NCBI GenBank assembly: GCA_050249415.1
Contig: JBFWQO010000002.1
Location: 1-64,000 of the forward strand
Direction of reading: 5' to 3'
DNA: 64,000 bases
DNA from: CADEFQ01 sp050249415
GTDB lineage: Bacteria > Pseudomonadota > Gammaproteobacteria > Steroidobacterales > Steroidobacteraceae
Below are positions 41,905 to 51,120 of this stretch, in pieces. Within the stretch, counting starts at the first letter, position 1. Each line of letters begins with the position of its first letter. The notes beneath the pieces were generated by a model that saw nothing but the letters and a program-made list of their open reading frames with translations, was not told the DNA's origin and did not search any database. The translations under genes were made by a program, and so were the position numbers.

Positions 41905-43149
41905 CTACTCGTAGCGCAGCGCTTCGGCCGGTGCGACGTGCGCCGCACGCAGGGCCGGATAGACGGTCGCGAGCGCGGTCAGCAGGAACGCCGCACCACC
42001 GATCCATGCGACGTGACGCCACTCGAGCACCGACGGAATGCTCGTGATGTAGTAAACGCTCGCATCCATGATCTCGAAGCCGAACGTGCGCTCGAGGAAC
42101 GCGACGATCGGCGTCACGTTGCGCGCCATCGCGACGCCGAGGGCGATGCCCGCGAGCACGCCGCACCAGCCGATCACGAGCCCCTGGGTCGCGAAAACGC
42201 CCATCACGCGCCGGGGCGCCGCACCGAGCGTGCGCAGGATCGCGATGTCCGTGCGTTTGTCGGTGACCACCATCACGAGCATCGCGACGATGTTGAAGGC
42301 CGCGACCGCGACGATCAGCATCAGGATCAGCGACATCATCGTCTTCTCGATCCGGATGGCGCGGAAGTAATTGGCGTGATCCTGCGTCCAGTCGCGCACC
42401 TGCGTGCCCACCGGGAGCGCGGCGCGCAGCGCCGCCGCACGGGCAGGCGCGGCCAGTGCATCATCGAAACGCACGTGCACCGCGCCCTGGCGGCCACCCG
42501 GGGGGAGCACGGCCCGTACGTCCGCGAGCGAGGCGAGTATCAGCACACCGTCGTGGTCCTGCAGGCCGACTTCGAACGTGCCCGCCACGTGGAACTGGCG
42601 CAGGCGCGGCGCGGGCGCACCGCCCGGGCCGATCGAGGGCACGAGCAGAGTCACCGTATCGCCCGGGGCCACGCCGAGTCGCTGTGCGACGACCGAGCCG
42701 AGGATCACGCGGTCGCTGCCCGACGCGAGCGCCGCGAGCGTGCCGCTCTTCACGGCGCGCGCCACGTCGGTCACCGTTCCCTCGATGCCCGGGTCGATGC
42801 CACGCAGGATCACGGGCAGCATCTCGGGCGAGTGCAGCGCGAGGGCCTGCACCTCGACATAGGGCGCGGCGCCGACGATACCGGCCACCTTCTGCGCCCG
42901 GGCGGCGAGCTCGAACAGGTTGTCGCCGCCGCCCGGCGCCGGCTCGATCCGCGCATGCGAGGACAGCGACAGCAGCCGGTCGCGCAACTCGCCCTCGAAG
43001 CCGTTCATGACCGACAGGATCACGATCAGCGCCGCCACGCCGATGCACACCCCGATCACCGACACCCAGGTGATGAAGGAGACGAAGAACTTGTGGCTGC
43101 GGGCGCGCACATAGCGCAGGCCCACGTAGACGGACAGCGGGTGGAACAT
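41905..43149 (-). CDS. lolC: LolC/LolE-family lipoprotein-releasing permease
   Basis: 414 residues from ATG 43149 (MFHPLSVYVGLRYVRAR, the usual LolC opening; ATG 43161 is an alternative). Same architecture as its neighbour: first helix with VLSVMNGFEGELRDR, periplasmic domain, and three C-terminal helices with DKRTDIAILRTLGAAPRRVM. Two adjacent permeases before the ATPase differ from the E. coli lolC-lolD-lolE order but supply the same three subunits. Confidence 0.9.
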   Translation of the reverse strand: MFHPLSVYVGLRYVRARSHKFFVSFITWVSVIGVCIGVAALIVILSVMNGFEGELRDRLLSLSSHARIEPAPGGGDNLFELAARAQKVAGIVGAAPYVEVQALALHSPEMLPVILRGIDPGIEGTVTDVARAVKSGTLAALASGSDRVILGSVVAQRLGVAPGDTVTLLVPSIGPGGAPAPRLRQFHVAGTFEVGLQDHDGVLILASLADVRAVLPPGGRQGAVHVRFDDALAAPARAAALRAALPVGTQVRDWTQDHANYFRAIRIEKTMMSLILMLIVAVAAFNIVAMLVMVVTDKRTDIAILRTLGAAPRRVMGVFATQGLVIGWCGVLAGIALGVAMARNVTPIVAFLERTFGFEIMDASVYYITSIPSVLEWRHVAWIGGAAFLLTALATVYPALRAAHVAPAEALRYE

Positions 43150-43262
43150 TCTGCGCCGCATTATGACGCAGTTCACACAAACGGCGGTCGATCGCGCCCC
43201 GGGGGCGGGCGGCACCGCGTGCCGGTGCTATAGTCAAACGGCTTGCTTCCCGGAGGTGTCCC

Positions 43263-43544
43263 ATGTCCTCACGTGCCGCGTCCTGGCTCCTCGCCGGACT
43301 CGCGCTGTCCGGTGTCGCTGCGGCGGAGACCATCGTGGTCGACGGCCAGGTGGCCGTGCGCGCGACGAACGTGGAGCGCCCCTCGCGGGGTGCGACCATG
43401 GCGTCCGTCGAGCAGCGCTTCGGCGCGCCGGCCTCGAAACATGCCGCGGTGGGCGAGCCGCCCATCACGCGCTGGGACTACGCGCATTTCTCGGTGTTCT
43501 TCGAGCGCGACCGCGTGATCCACGCCGTCGCCACCGGTAGCTGA
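43263..43544 (+). CDS. Small periplasmic protein of unknown function
   Basis: 93 residues. A signal peptide (MSSRAASWLLAGLALSGVAAA) precedes a compact domain with the pattern GATMASVEQRFGAP, then VGEPPITRWDYAHFSVFFERDRVIHAV. The SVEQRFGxP and ITRWxY pattern resembles small SmpA/BamE-like folds, in which a short helix and a strand pair follow the signal sequence, but I cannot assign a function. GGAGG lies 7 bases before ATG 43263. It is 78 bp upstream of mfd and divergent from lolC. Confidence 0.8.
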   Translation: MSSRAASWLLAGLALSGVAAAETIVVDGQVAVRATNVERPSRGATMASVEQRFGAPASKHAAVGEPPITRWDYAHFSVFFERDRVIHAVATGS

Positions 43545-43622
43545 CCACTCCCCGTTCCGGGACGCGCCCGGGACAGGTAAGCTGCCGCGTTTCGCGGCGG
43601 CCCGTTGCCGTCCGCGGGCACG

Positions 43623-46600
43623 ATGAGCACGCTCGAACCCCTGCTTCCCGACCCGGCACGACCCCGAGTCCGCTGGCACCAGCTGTACGGCAGCGCGCCT
43701 TCGCTCGCGCTGGCGGAGGCGGCTGCGCGCGCATCGCGATTGTTCCTGGTCGTCTGCGCGAACACGCGCGAAGTCGAACGCCGCGCCGCGGAAATCGGCT
43801 TCTTCACCGACGGCACCCTGCCCGTGCGCACTTTCGTCGACTGGGAGGTACTGCCCTATGACCGTTTCTCGCCGCATCCGGACCTGACCTCGGGGCGCCT
43901 CGCAACACTCGCCGACCTGCCCGAGGCACGCAGCGGCGTGCTGCTCGTCGCGGCCGATACGCTGCTCGGGCGTCTGCCGCCCGCGCAATACATCCGCGGG
44001 CGCAGCTTCCAGCTCGCGCGCGGCGAACGCCTCGCGCTCGAGCCGCTGCGTGCCCGGCTGGTCGAGTCGGGCTACGCCGCCGTGAGCCAGGTGACCACGC
44101 CCGGGGAGTTCGCGCTGCGCGGCTCGCTGCTCGACGTATTCCCAATGGGCGCGACGCACCCGCTGCGCATCGATCTGTTCGATGATGAGATCGACGCGAT
44201 CCGCCGTTTCGACCCCGACACGCAGCGTTCGCTCGAACCGCTCGAGGCCGTGCGGCTCCTGCCGGCCCGCGAGACGCCACTCGATCCCGATGCCGTGCGC
44301 GCGTTCCGTCGCCGCTATCGCACGCGCTTCGAGGGCGACCCCACGCGTTCCGAAATCTACCGCGCCGTGAGCGAGGGGCGCGCCCCACCCGGCATCGAGT
44401 TCTATCTGCCGTTGTTTCACGACTCGACCGCGCTGCTGGCCGATTTCCTGCCGCCGGACACCGTGCTCGTCGAAAACGCCGGCCTCGACGACGAACTTGC
44501 GCTTGCCTGGTCCGACATCGGGGCACGCTACGAGGCGCTACGGCACGACCTCGAGCGGCCCCTGCTCGCACCGGCCGAGATGTACGTTCCGCCGTCCGAG
44601 ATCCTCGCGCTGCTGCGTGCGCGCCCGACGATCACGCTCGACACCTTCAAGGCCGTCCCCGAAGCCGGGACGGGCGGAACGGACCCGGCGCTGCGCGAGT
44701 TTCCGACTGCCGCGCCACGCGAACTGCGCCTCGACGTGCGGGCCGACGAGCCGCTCGCGCCGCTCGATGCTTTCCTCGCGGGTTACGACGGCCGCGTGCT
44801 GATCGCCGCCGATTCGGCCGGCCGCCGTGAAGTGCTGCTCGAGATGCTGCGGGCCCACCCGCATCCGGTCGCGCCGGTCGCAGGATGGGGCGCGTTCGTC
44901 GCGGGCGATGCGCGCTTCGCACTCACGATCGCGCCCGAAATCGACGGGCTCACGCTCACCGATCCCGCGATCACCGTGCTCGCGGAATCGCAGCTGTTCG
45001 GGGCACGCGCGCGGCAGGAGCGACGGCGGCGGCGTGCCGCGATCGACCCCGAGGCGATCCTGCGCGACCTGCGCGACGTCGCCCCCGGCGCACCGGTGGT
45101 GCACGAAGAGTATGGCGTCGGGCGCTATGTGGGGCTCTCGGTGATGGAAGTGGCGGGCCAGCCGGGCGAGTTCCTCGTGCTCGAGTACCAGGACGGTGAT
45201 CGCCTGTATGTACCGGTACATGCGCTGCATCTCGTCGCCCGCTACACGGGCGCCGCACCCGAGAGCGCCCCGCTGCACAAGCTCGGCACCGACCAGTGGG
45301 CCAGGGCGCGGAAGAAGGCCGCCGCGCAGGTGCGCGATGTCGCCGCGGAACTCCTCGACCTCTATGCGCGGCGCGAGGCGCGCCGCGGCCTCGCCCTGCC
45401 GCTGCGCGAGCTCGAATACCAGGCCTTCGCGAACGCCTTCCCGTTCGAGGAGACGCCCGAGCAGGCCGACGCGATCGCGAAGGTGATCGAGGATCTCGGC
45501 CGCGAGCGCCCGATGGACCGGATCGTCTGCGGCGATGTCGGCTTCGGGAAGACCGAGGTCGCGATGCGCGCCGCATTCGTCGCCGTGCAGGCGGGCAAGC
45601 AGGTGGTCGTGCTCGTGCCGACGACGCTGCTCGCCGAACAGCATGTCGCGAACTTCCGCGACCGCTTCGCCGACTGGCCGGTCCGCATCGAGTCGCTGTC
45701 GCGGTTTCGCGGCACGAAGGAGTCGAATGCCGTGGTCGACGGTCTCGCCGCCGGCACCGTCGACATCGTGATCGCGACGCACCGGCTGCTGCACGCGAAC
45801 GTGCGCATCAAGGATCTCGGCCTGATCGTGATCGACGAGGAACACCGCTTCGGCGTGCGCGACAAGGAGCGGCTGAAGACACTGCGCGCCGAAGTGCACG
45901 TGCTGACGCTGACCGCGACGCCGATCCCCCGCACGCTCAACATGGCGCTCGGGGGACTGCGCGAGCTGTCGCTGATCACGACGCCGCCCGCCGAGCGGCT
46001 CGCGATCAAGACTTTCGTCACCGAATGGCAGGACGCGGGCCTGCGCGAGGCGATCCTGCGCGAGCTGCGCCGCGGCGGGCAGGTCTACTTCGTGCACAAC
46101 GAGATCCGCGACATCGAGAAGATCGCCGCCAGGGTCAGGCTGCTCGTGCCCGAGGCGGACGTCCGGGTCGGCCACGGCCAGATGCGCGAGCGCGAGCTCG
46201 AGCAGCTGATGGTCGATTTCTACCACCGGCGCTTCAACGTGCTCGTCTGCACTACGATCATCGAAAGCGGCATCGACGTACCGACCGCCAACACGATCAT
46301 CATCGATCGCGCCGACCGCATGGGGCTCGCGCAGTTGCACCAGCTGCGGGGCCGGGTCGGGCGCTCGCACCACCGGGCCTATGCCTATCTCCTCGCGCCG
46401 CCGCGCAAGGCACTGACGCAGGATGCCGTGAAGCGGCTCGAGGCGATCGAGTCGATGGAGGAACTCGGGGCCGGCTTCGTGCTCGCGACACACGACCTCG
46501 AGATCCGCGGCGCCGGCGAACTGCTGGGCGAATCGCAGAGCGGCGAACTCACGGAAGTCGGCCTCACGATGTTCCTCGACCTGCTCGAGCGCGCGGTCAA

Positions 46601-47087
46601 GGCGCTGCGCGCGGGGCGCGAGCCCGCGCTCGACCAGCCGCTCGGCGCGCCGACCGAAGTGGAATTGCGCCTGCCGGCGTTGCTGCCCGAGGATTACGTC
46701 GGGGACGTGCATGTGCGCCTCGGGCTCTACAAACGCATCGCGGCCGCGCCCGACGAAGTGGCGCTCGATGAACTCACCGCGGAACTGGTCGACCGCTTCG
46801 GCCCCCTGCCGCCGCCTGCCACGGCGCTCCTGCGCCTGACCCGGCTGCGCCTCGCGGCGCGCGCGCTCGGCGTGCGCAAGCTCGATCTCGGCGCGCAGGG
46901 CGGCTACGTATTGTTCGAGCAGGACAATGCCGTCGATCCGCGCGCGGTCATCCGCCTCATCCAGGACAAGTCGCGCGAGTACCGGCTCGACGGCCCGCTG
47001 AAACTGCGCGTCTCGCGCGACCTCGGGGAAGAGGACGAGCGCTTCGAGTTCGCGGGGCACCTGCTCGCACGCCTGCGCGCCGCGTAG
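43623..47087 (+). CDS. mfd: Mfd: transcription-repair coupling factor
   Basis: 1154 residues (E. coli 1148). An N-terminal UvrB-homology region binds UvrA. The RNA-polymerase-interaction domain follows (about 490-560; VVHEEYGVGRYVGLS, YQDGDRLYVPVHAL). The RecG-like translocase has Walker A GDVGFGKTE near residue 637, DEEHRFGVRDKE near 738, and LTATPIPRTLNMAL. The TRCF C-terminal domain completes it. It removes stalled RNA polymerase and recruits UvrABC. ATG 43623 is preferred over TTG 43605. Confidence 0.96.
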   Translation: MSTLEPLLPDPARPRVRWHQLYGSAPSLALAEAAARASRLFLVVCANTREVERRAAEIGFFTDGTLPVRTFVDWEVLPYDRFSPHPDLTSGRLATLADLPEARSGVLLVAADTLLGRLPPAQYIRGRSFQLARGERLALEPLRARLVESGYAAVSQVTTPGEFALRGSLLDVFPMGATHPLRIDLFDDEIDAIRRFDPDTQRSLEPLEAVRLLPARETPLDPDAVRAFRRRYRTRFEGDPTRSEIYRAVSEGRAPPGIEFYLPLFHDSTALLADFLPPDTVLVENAGLDDELALAWSDIGARYEALRHDLERPLLAPAEMYVPPSEILALLRARPTITLDTFKAVPEAGTGGTDPALREFPTAAPRELRLDVRADEPLAPLDAFLAGYDGRVLIAADSAGRREVLLEMLRAHPHPVAPVAGWGAFVAGDARFALTIAPEIDGLTLTDPAITVLAESQLFGARARQERRRRRAAIDPEAILRDLRDVAPGAPVVHEEYGVGRYVGLSVMEVAGQPGEFLVLEYQDGDRLYVPVHALHLVARYTGAAPESAPLHKLGTDQWARARKKAAAQVRDVAAELLDLYARREARRGLALPLRELEYQAFANAFPFEETPEQADAIAKVIEDLGRERPMDRIVCGDVGFGKTEVAMRAAFVAVQAGKQVVVLVPTTLLAEQHVANFRDRFADWPVRIESLSRFRGTKESNAVVDGLAAGTVDIVIATHRLLHANVRIKDLGLIVIDEEHRFGVRDKERLKTLRAEVHVLTLTATPIPRTLNMALGGLRELSLITTPPAERLAIKTFVTEWQDAGLREAILRELRRGGQVYFVHNEIRDIEKIAARVRLLVPEADVRVGHGQMRERELEQLMVDFYHRRFNVLVCTTIIESGIDVPTANTIIIDRADRMGLAQLHQLRGRVGRSHHRAYAYLLAPPRKALTQDAVKRLEAIESMEELGAGFVLATHDLEIRGAGELLGESQSGELTEVGLTMFLDLLERAVKALRAGREPALDQPLGAPTEVELRLPALLPEDYVGDVHVRLGLYKRIAAAPDEVALDELTAELVDRFGPLPPPATALLRLTRLRLAARALGVRKLDLGAQGGYVLFEQDNAVDPRAVIRLIQDKSREYRLDGPLKLRVSRDLGEEDERFEFAGHLLARLRAA

Positions 47088-47176
47088 CCCGGGCGCGGGC
47101 CACCGGCCCCGCGCACGGGGCGAGCACGCGTTTCCGTGTACTATTTCCCGCAGGCATCCCGACTTGGGCAGTATCG

Positions 47177-47284
47177 ATGTGGATCCTGGAGTTCGTTATC
47201 CTGCTCGTGCCCGGGCTCGTCGCGATTCCGGCTGGCATTATTGCCTCGATCGGCGGCTTCGTCTTCTTCTCGAGCGTGAAATGA
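47177..47284 (+). CDS. 35-residue single-helix membrane peptide
   Basis: ATG 47177 opens a 35-codon frame encoding a hydrophobic peptide: MWILEFVILLVPGL, then VAIPAGIIASIGGF and a VFFSSVK end, with essentially one membrane helix. Its TGA overlaps the csiV ATG as ATGA, the coupling signature used throughout this genome. GGG lies about 10 bases upstream. Codon choice is ordinary for the window except for some A/T-ending Ile, Val and Ala codons. No known family is recognised. It is too short to be sure, but the overlap and hydrophobicity favour a real gene. Confidence 0.55.
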   Translation: MWILEFVILLVPGLVAIPAGIIASIGGFVFFSSVK

Positions 47285-47847
47285 GTGATCTTCGAAGACC
47301 TGTGCGCACGCTGACTCTCTGCCTTGCGGCCATCCTCTGCGCCTTCGCCCTGCCCGCCACGCCGCAGGCGGCGGCGAGCGCCTACCACATCGAGATCATC
47401 GTCTTTCGTACCGGCAGCAGTGCAGCCGACGCCGAGGGCAGCGCCGGCGATCACCTGCCCGGCGGCGGCGACGGCGGCGACACCGCGGGCGGTGGTGGCG
47501 TCGCACGGCTCATCGGGCCGCTGCCCGCCTCGAGCCTCACGCTCGGCGGCGTAGTCGAGCGACTGCGCAGCGCCGGTGGCTACCACCCGATCGCCCATGC
47601 CGGCTGGTCGCAGACGCCGAGCCCCTGGGGCTCGCGCAGCGGCTTTGCGCTCTCGCGCGTCGGCGTCACGGCCGACGGTCTCTCGGGCACCGCCTGGCTC
47701 GAGCGCGGGCAGTACCTGCATCTCGGTTTCTCGATGACGCTCGGCCGCGCGAAGATCAACGAGATCCGCCGCGTGCGGCTCGGCGAGAAGAATTATTTCG
47801 ACAACCCCGACTTCGGCGTCATCGCCGTCGTCACGGCGGCGCGCTGA
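47281..47847 (+). CDS. CsiV-family periplasmic protein
   Basis: 188 residues with a signal peptide (LTLCLAAILCAFALPATPQAAA). The mature start YHIEIIVFR and the end segment KINEIRRVRLGEKNYFDNPDFGVIAVVT match the CsiV/DUF2803-type family found after mfd in many gammaproteobacteria. This member is short for the family and has a Gly/Asp-rich loop in place of a longer insert. In Shewanella and other vibrio relatives CsiV affects peptidoglycan or chitin signalling; its role here is unknown. ATG 47281 overlaps the small peptide gene, and the phosphatase gene starts one base after its stop. Confidence 0.75.
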   Translation: MSDLRRPVRTLTLCLAAILCAFALPATPQAAASAYHIEIIVFRTGSSAADAEGSAGDHLPGGGDGGDTAGGGGVARLIGPLPASSLTLGGVVERLRSAGGYHPIAHAGWSQTPSPWGSRSGFALSRVGVTADGLSGTAWLERGQYLHLGFSMTLGRAKINEIRRVRLGEKNYFDNPDFGVIAVVTAAR

Positions 47848-47848
47848 C

Positions 47849-49123
47849 ATGCGCCGGCTGCCGCGGCTGCTGCCGCTCGTCGCGCTCATCGGGCTCGTGG
47901 CGTGCGCGGCCCCGCGCGAGCAGCCGGCGGCGAGCGCCGATGCCTCACCCGGGGTGGAGCGCGTGGTCATGCTGATGCGCCACGGCGTGCGCCCGCCGAC
48001 GAAAGACCCGGCGATTCCACCCGGCTACACCCCGGAGAAATGGCCGTCGTGGCCGGTCGCGGCCGGCGAACTCACGCCGCACGGCGCCGACGGCATTCGC
48101 GCACTCGCCCGTTACGACCGGACGGTGTTTGCGGGATATGGGCTGCTGCCGGCGGCGGGCTGCCCGGCGGCGGGCGCGGTGTCGGTCACCACGAGCCCGC
48201 GCCAGCGCACCGTCGCGACAGGGCGCGCCTATGCCGAAGCCCTGCTGCCGGGTTGTGATCTGCAGATCGCTACGGTGCGCGGTTCGCCCGATCCGGTGTT
48301 CCATCCGATCGAAGCCCATGCCGTGCCATTCGACAGCCATCTCGCCTGGCTCGCCGCGATGGCGCGGCTGCCCGAGGGCGGGCTCGCAACGGAGGCACGC
48401 CGCGTCGGGGAGGAACTGCAGCTGATGCAGCGCGTTCTTGGCTGCTGTGCGCCGGCGCTCTGTGCGCGCGCCGGCCTCCCGGCCGGCTGCACATTCGATG
48501 CGTTGCCCGGAAAAATCGAGGAGGACGACGGCGACCGCCCCGAGCTTGGCGGACCCTTCGGCGTCGCGTCGACCGCGAGCCAGACCTTCCTGCTCGAATA
48601 TCTTGAGGCCATGCCGATGGACGACGTGGCATGGGGCCGGCTCGACCGCGGCAGGATCGAGCGCCTGCTGCGCTTCCATCCACTGAAGTTCGCCTACGAG
48701 AATCGCCCGCCCTACATCGCGCAGCGCGCGGCCGCGCCGCTGATGCGGCGTATCCTCGAAGCGCTGCTCACGGGTGCGCCGGTCACGGTGTTCGCGGGCC
48801 ACGATACGAACATCGCGGATGTCGGCGGTTTTCTCGAGATGCACTGGCACGCGAGCGGCTACCCGGCCGACGATGTGCCACCGGGCGGTGCGATCGGTTT
48901 CGAACTGCTGCGGGCGGCCGATGGCGCGCGCTTCGTGCGGGCGTTCTTTCGCGCGCAGACGATGGATCAGCTGCGCGCCCTCGCGCCGCTCGATGCGGCG
49001 AACGCGCCATCCTGGACGCCCCTCGCGATCCCGGGTTGCACCGACGATTCGGGCACGCGTTGCCCGCTCGAGCTGTTCGCGGACCTGGTGCAGACGCGCC
49101 TCGACTCCCCGGCGCCGCACTGA
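47849..49123 (+). CDS. AppA-like histidine acid phosphatase lipoprotein
   Basis: 424 residues. The signal sequence carries a possible lipobox (GLVAC, Cys19). The phosphatase motif RHGVRPPTK gives catalytic His45, and the distal HDTN (GHDTNIADVGG) supplies the proton donor. This is the branch containing 4-phytase AppA and glucose-1-phosphatase Agp. Multiple cysteines (CCAPALC, AGCTF, GCTDD, RCPLE) suggest disulfides, as in AppA. It acts in the periplasm or at the outer membrane on phosphomonoesters. It converges with the PAS-GGDEF gene. Confidence 0.88.
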   Translation: MRRLPRLLPLVALIGLVACAAPREQPAASADASPGVERVVMLMRHGVRPPTKDPAIPPGYTPEKWPSWPVAAGELTPHGADGIRALARYDRTVFAGYGLLPAAGCPAAGAVSVTTSPRQRTVATGRAYAEALLPGCDLQIATVRGSPDPVFHPIEAHAVPFDSHLAWLAAMARLPEGGLATEARRVGEELQLMQRVLGCCAPALCARAGLPAGCTFDALPGKIEEDDGDRPELGGPFGVASTASQTFLLEYLEAMPMDDVAWGRLDRGRIERLLRFHPLKFAYENRPPYIAQRAAAPLMRRILEALLTGAPVTVFAGHDTNIADVGGFLEMHWHASGYPADDVPPGGAIGFELLRAADGARFVRAFFRAQTMDQLRALAPLDAANAPSWTPLAIPGCTDDSGTRCPLELFADLVQTRLDSPAPH

Positions 49124-49141
49124 AGGCACCGCGCCGGCCAT

Positions 49142-50071
49142 TCAGGCCGCATAGTCGCCCTTCGTCGCAATCGCGACGTGATTGCGCCCGCGTGCCTTCG
49201 CCTGCCGCAGCGCCGCTTCGGCGGCGTTCACGAGCAGCGTCACCGGCTGGTCCCGCAGCGGCAGGCAGCTCGCGACACCGACGCTCACGGTCACGAACTT
49301 CGCGCTCGAGCGCGGATGGTGGACCTGCTGGTCCTGTACGCGCTGCGCGAGGATGCGCGCGTACCCGGCGAGCTTTTCGTCGCTCGCGCCGTGGGCGAGC
49401 ACGACAATCCCGCCGCCGTCCCAGCGCCCGAGCAGGTCGCTGCCGCGACGGAACGATGCCGCGATGAGGCTCGCGGTGCGCCGGATGCACGCGTCGCCGC
49501 CCGCCCGGCCGTAGGTGTCGTTGTAGGCGCCGAGGCTGTCGACATCGAAGATCGCGAGCCCGAGCTGGCGCATTTCGCGCTGGGCGAGCGCCCAGTCGCG
49601 CTTCAGCAGTTCCTCGAAGTAGGGTCGTGTCGCGAGCGATGTCAGCCGGTCCTCGCGCATCCAGGTGGGCAGGCCCGTGAGCGCCTTCATGGCGGTGCGC
49701 GGCCGGTCGCTGGCGTCACGGTGGTAGCCGATGAAATGGGTCACGCGGCCTGCGCCGTCGCGCACGGGCTGCAGGTGGATGTCGACCCAGAACACGCCGC
49801 CGTTCTTGCGATAGTTTCGCAGCAGCACCTGGCAGGAATCGCCGCGCTCGATCGCCTGCTGCAGGCGATAGCGCGCATCCTGTTCCCGGTCATCACCCTG
49901 CAGGTGGCGCAGGTTGCGGCCGAGCAGGTCGGTCGCCGCGTGGCCGGTGAGGTATTCGAACGCCGGGTTGACGTACACGACGGGCTGGTCACCCTCCGCT
50001 TCGCAGATCACGATGCCCTCGGGCGCCGCGTCGAGCACGCTGCGCAGCAGATCCGCCGACCATTCCTTCAT
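49142..50071 (-). CDS. LOV-like PAS plus degenerate GGDEF protein
   Basis: 309 residues. Residues 1-122 are a PAS domain of the LOV type (NPAFEYLTGH, then GRNLRHLQG at 51-59, NYRKNGGVFWVDIHLQPV, HFIGYHRD). The photoactive cysteine of GRNCRFLQG is Leu54. Residues 165-300 are a GGDEF-like domain. The upstream DVDSLGAYNDTYG and GGDAC segments remain, but the signature GG(D/E)EF is DGGGI at 218-222. It is therefore unlikely to be a photoreceptor or a diguanylate cyclase; a sensory or ligand-binding role is possible. ATG 50071 overlaps the nagZ stop as ATGA. Confidence 0.82.
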   Translation of the reverse strand: MKEWSADLLRSVLDAAPEGIVICEAEGDQPVVYVNPAFEYLTGHAATDLLGRNLRHLQGDDREQDARYRLQQAIERGDSCQVLLRNYRKNGGVFWVDIHLQPVRDGAGRVTHFIGYHRDASDRPRTAMKALTGLPTWMREDRLTSLATRPYFEELLKRDWALAQREMRQLGLAIFDVDSLGAYNDTYGRAGGDACIRRTASLIAASFRRGSDLLGRWDGGGIVVLAHGASDEKLAGYARILAQRVQDQQVHHPRSSAKFVTVSVGVASCLPLRDQPVTLLVNAAEAALRQAKARGRNHVAIATKGDYAA

Positions 50072-51120
50072 GCCTGCCCCGCCGACAGTTCCAGCGCGGG
50101 CGCCTCGGCGACCTGCGCGAGTGCCCGCTGACCCTGCCGCCACGCGTCGGAGGCGAGCAGTTCCGCATGTGACGACCCCTGCCTGCCGCGCAAGCGCGCG
50201 AGACGCAGGTGCATCGCGGGATCCGGTTCGACCTGCAGGCGCGCGAGCAGGGTCTCGACGGCCGCGCGGTCGTTGCAGACGGTCAGCACATCGCAGCCGG
50301 CGGCGAGCGCGGCGCGCGAGCGCGCGACGATGTCGCCACACGCGGCGGCGCCCTGCATCGACAGGTCGTCGGTGAACACGATGCCCTGGAAACCGAGCTC
50401 CTCGCGCAGCACGCCACGGATCCAGCGCGCCGAGAGGCTCGCGGGAAGGGCATCGACCGCCGGGAATGCGACATGCGCGACCATCACGCCCGGCAACCCG
50501 TTGGCGATGAGCCGCCGGTACGGCGCGAGGTCATCCTCCATGTCGACGAGCGCGCGCCGGTCCACCGGCAGTGCCAGATGCGAATCGGCGACGACCGCAC
50601 CGTGACCGGGAAAGTGCTTGGCCGTCGCCGCCATGCCCGCGTCGCGCATGCCGTGCATGTAGGCCACCGACAGCTCGGCCACCGCCGGCGCGCGCGCGTG
50701 AAACGCCCGATCGCCGATGACCTCGCTCACGCCATAGTCGAGGTCGACGCAGGGCGCGAACGACAGGTCGACGCCGCAGGCCCGCAGCTCCGCCGCCATC
50801 AGCCAGCCGAGTTCGCGCGCCAGTTCGAGGCCGTGACGCGCGTCGAGGTCGTATTCCTGTCCGAGGCGGCGCAGCGGCGGCAGGCGCGAGAATCCCGGGC
50901 GGAAGCGCTGCACCCGCCCGCCTTCCTGGTCCACCGCGACGACGAGCGCGGGATGGCGCACCGCATGGATGTCGGCGGTGAGCCGCGTGAGCTGCTGCGG
51001 ATCGACATAATTGCGCGTGAAGAGGATCACGCTGCCGACGAGCGGATGCGCGAGCAACTCGCGCTCCCTGGGCGCGAGCTCCGGACCCGGGAGATCGACC
51101 ATCAGCGGGCCGAGTGTCAT
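50068..51120 (-). CDS. nagZ: NagZ: beta-N-acetylglucosaminidase
   Basis: 350 residues, glycoside hydrolase family 3. It removes GlcNAc from anhydromuropeptides in peptidoglycan recycling. Motifs: ILFTRNY, VDQEGGRVQRF, AKHFPGHG (catalytic His loop, near 175), and nucleophile Asp in VFTDDLSMQGA. It overlaps rlmD (ATGA) upstream and the PAS-GGDEF gene downstream. Confidence 0.95.
   Translation of the reverse strand: MTLGPLMVDLPGPELAPRERELLAHPLVGSVILFTRNYVDPQQLTRLTADIHAVRHPALVVAVDQEGGRVQRFRPGFSRLPPLRRLGQEYDLDARHGLELARELGWLMAAELRACGVDLSFAPCVDLDYGVSEVIGDRAFHARAPAVAELSVAYMHGMRDAGMAATAKHFPGHGAVVADSHLALPVDRRALVDMEDDLAPYRRLIANGLPGVMVAHVAFPAVDALPASLSARWIRGVLREELGFQGIVFTDDLSMQGAAACGDIVARSRAALAAGCDVLTVCNDRAAVETLLARLQVEPDPAMHLRLARLRGRQGSSHAELLASDAWRQGQRALAQVAEAPALELSAGQA

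Noticed and set aside
47088..47150. GC-rich inverted repeat after mfd as an intrinsic terminator
   Set aside because: The stem is imperfect and no T tract follows, so it does not meet the standard for an intrinsic terminator.
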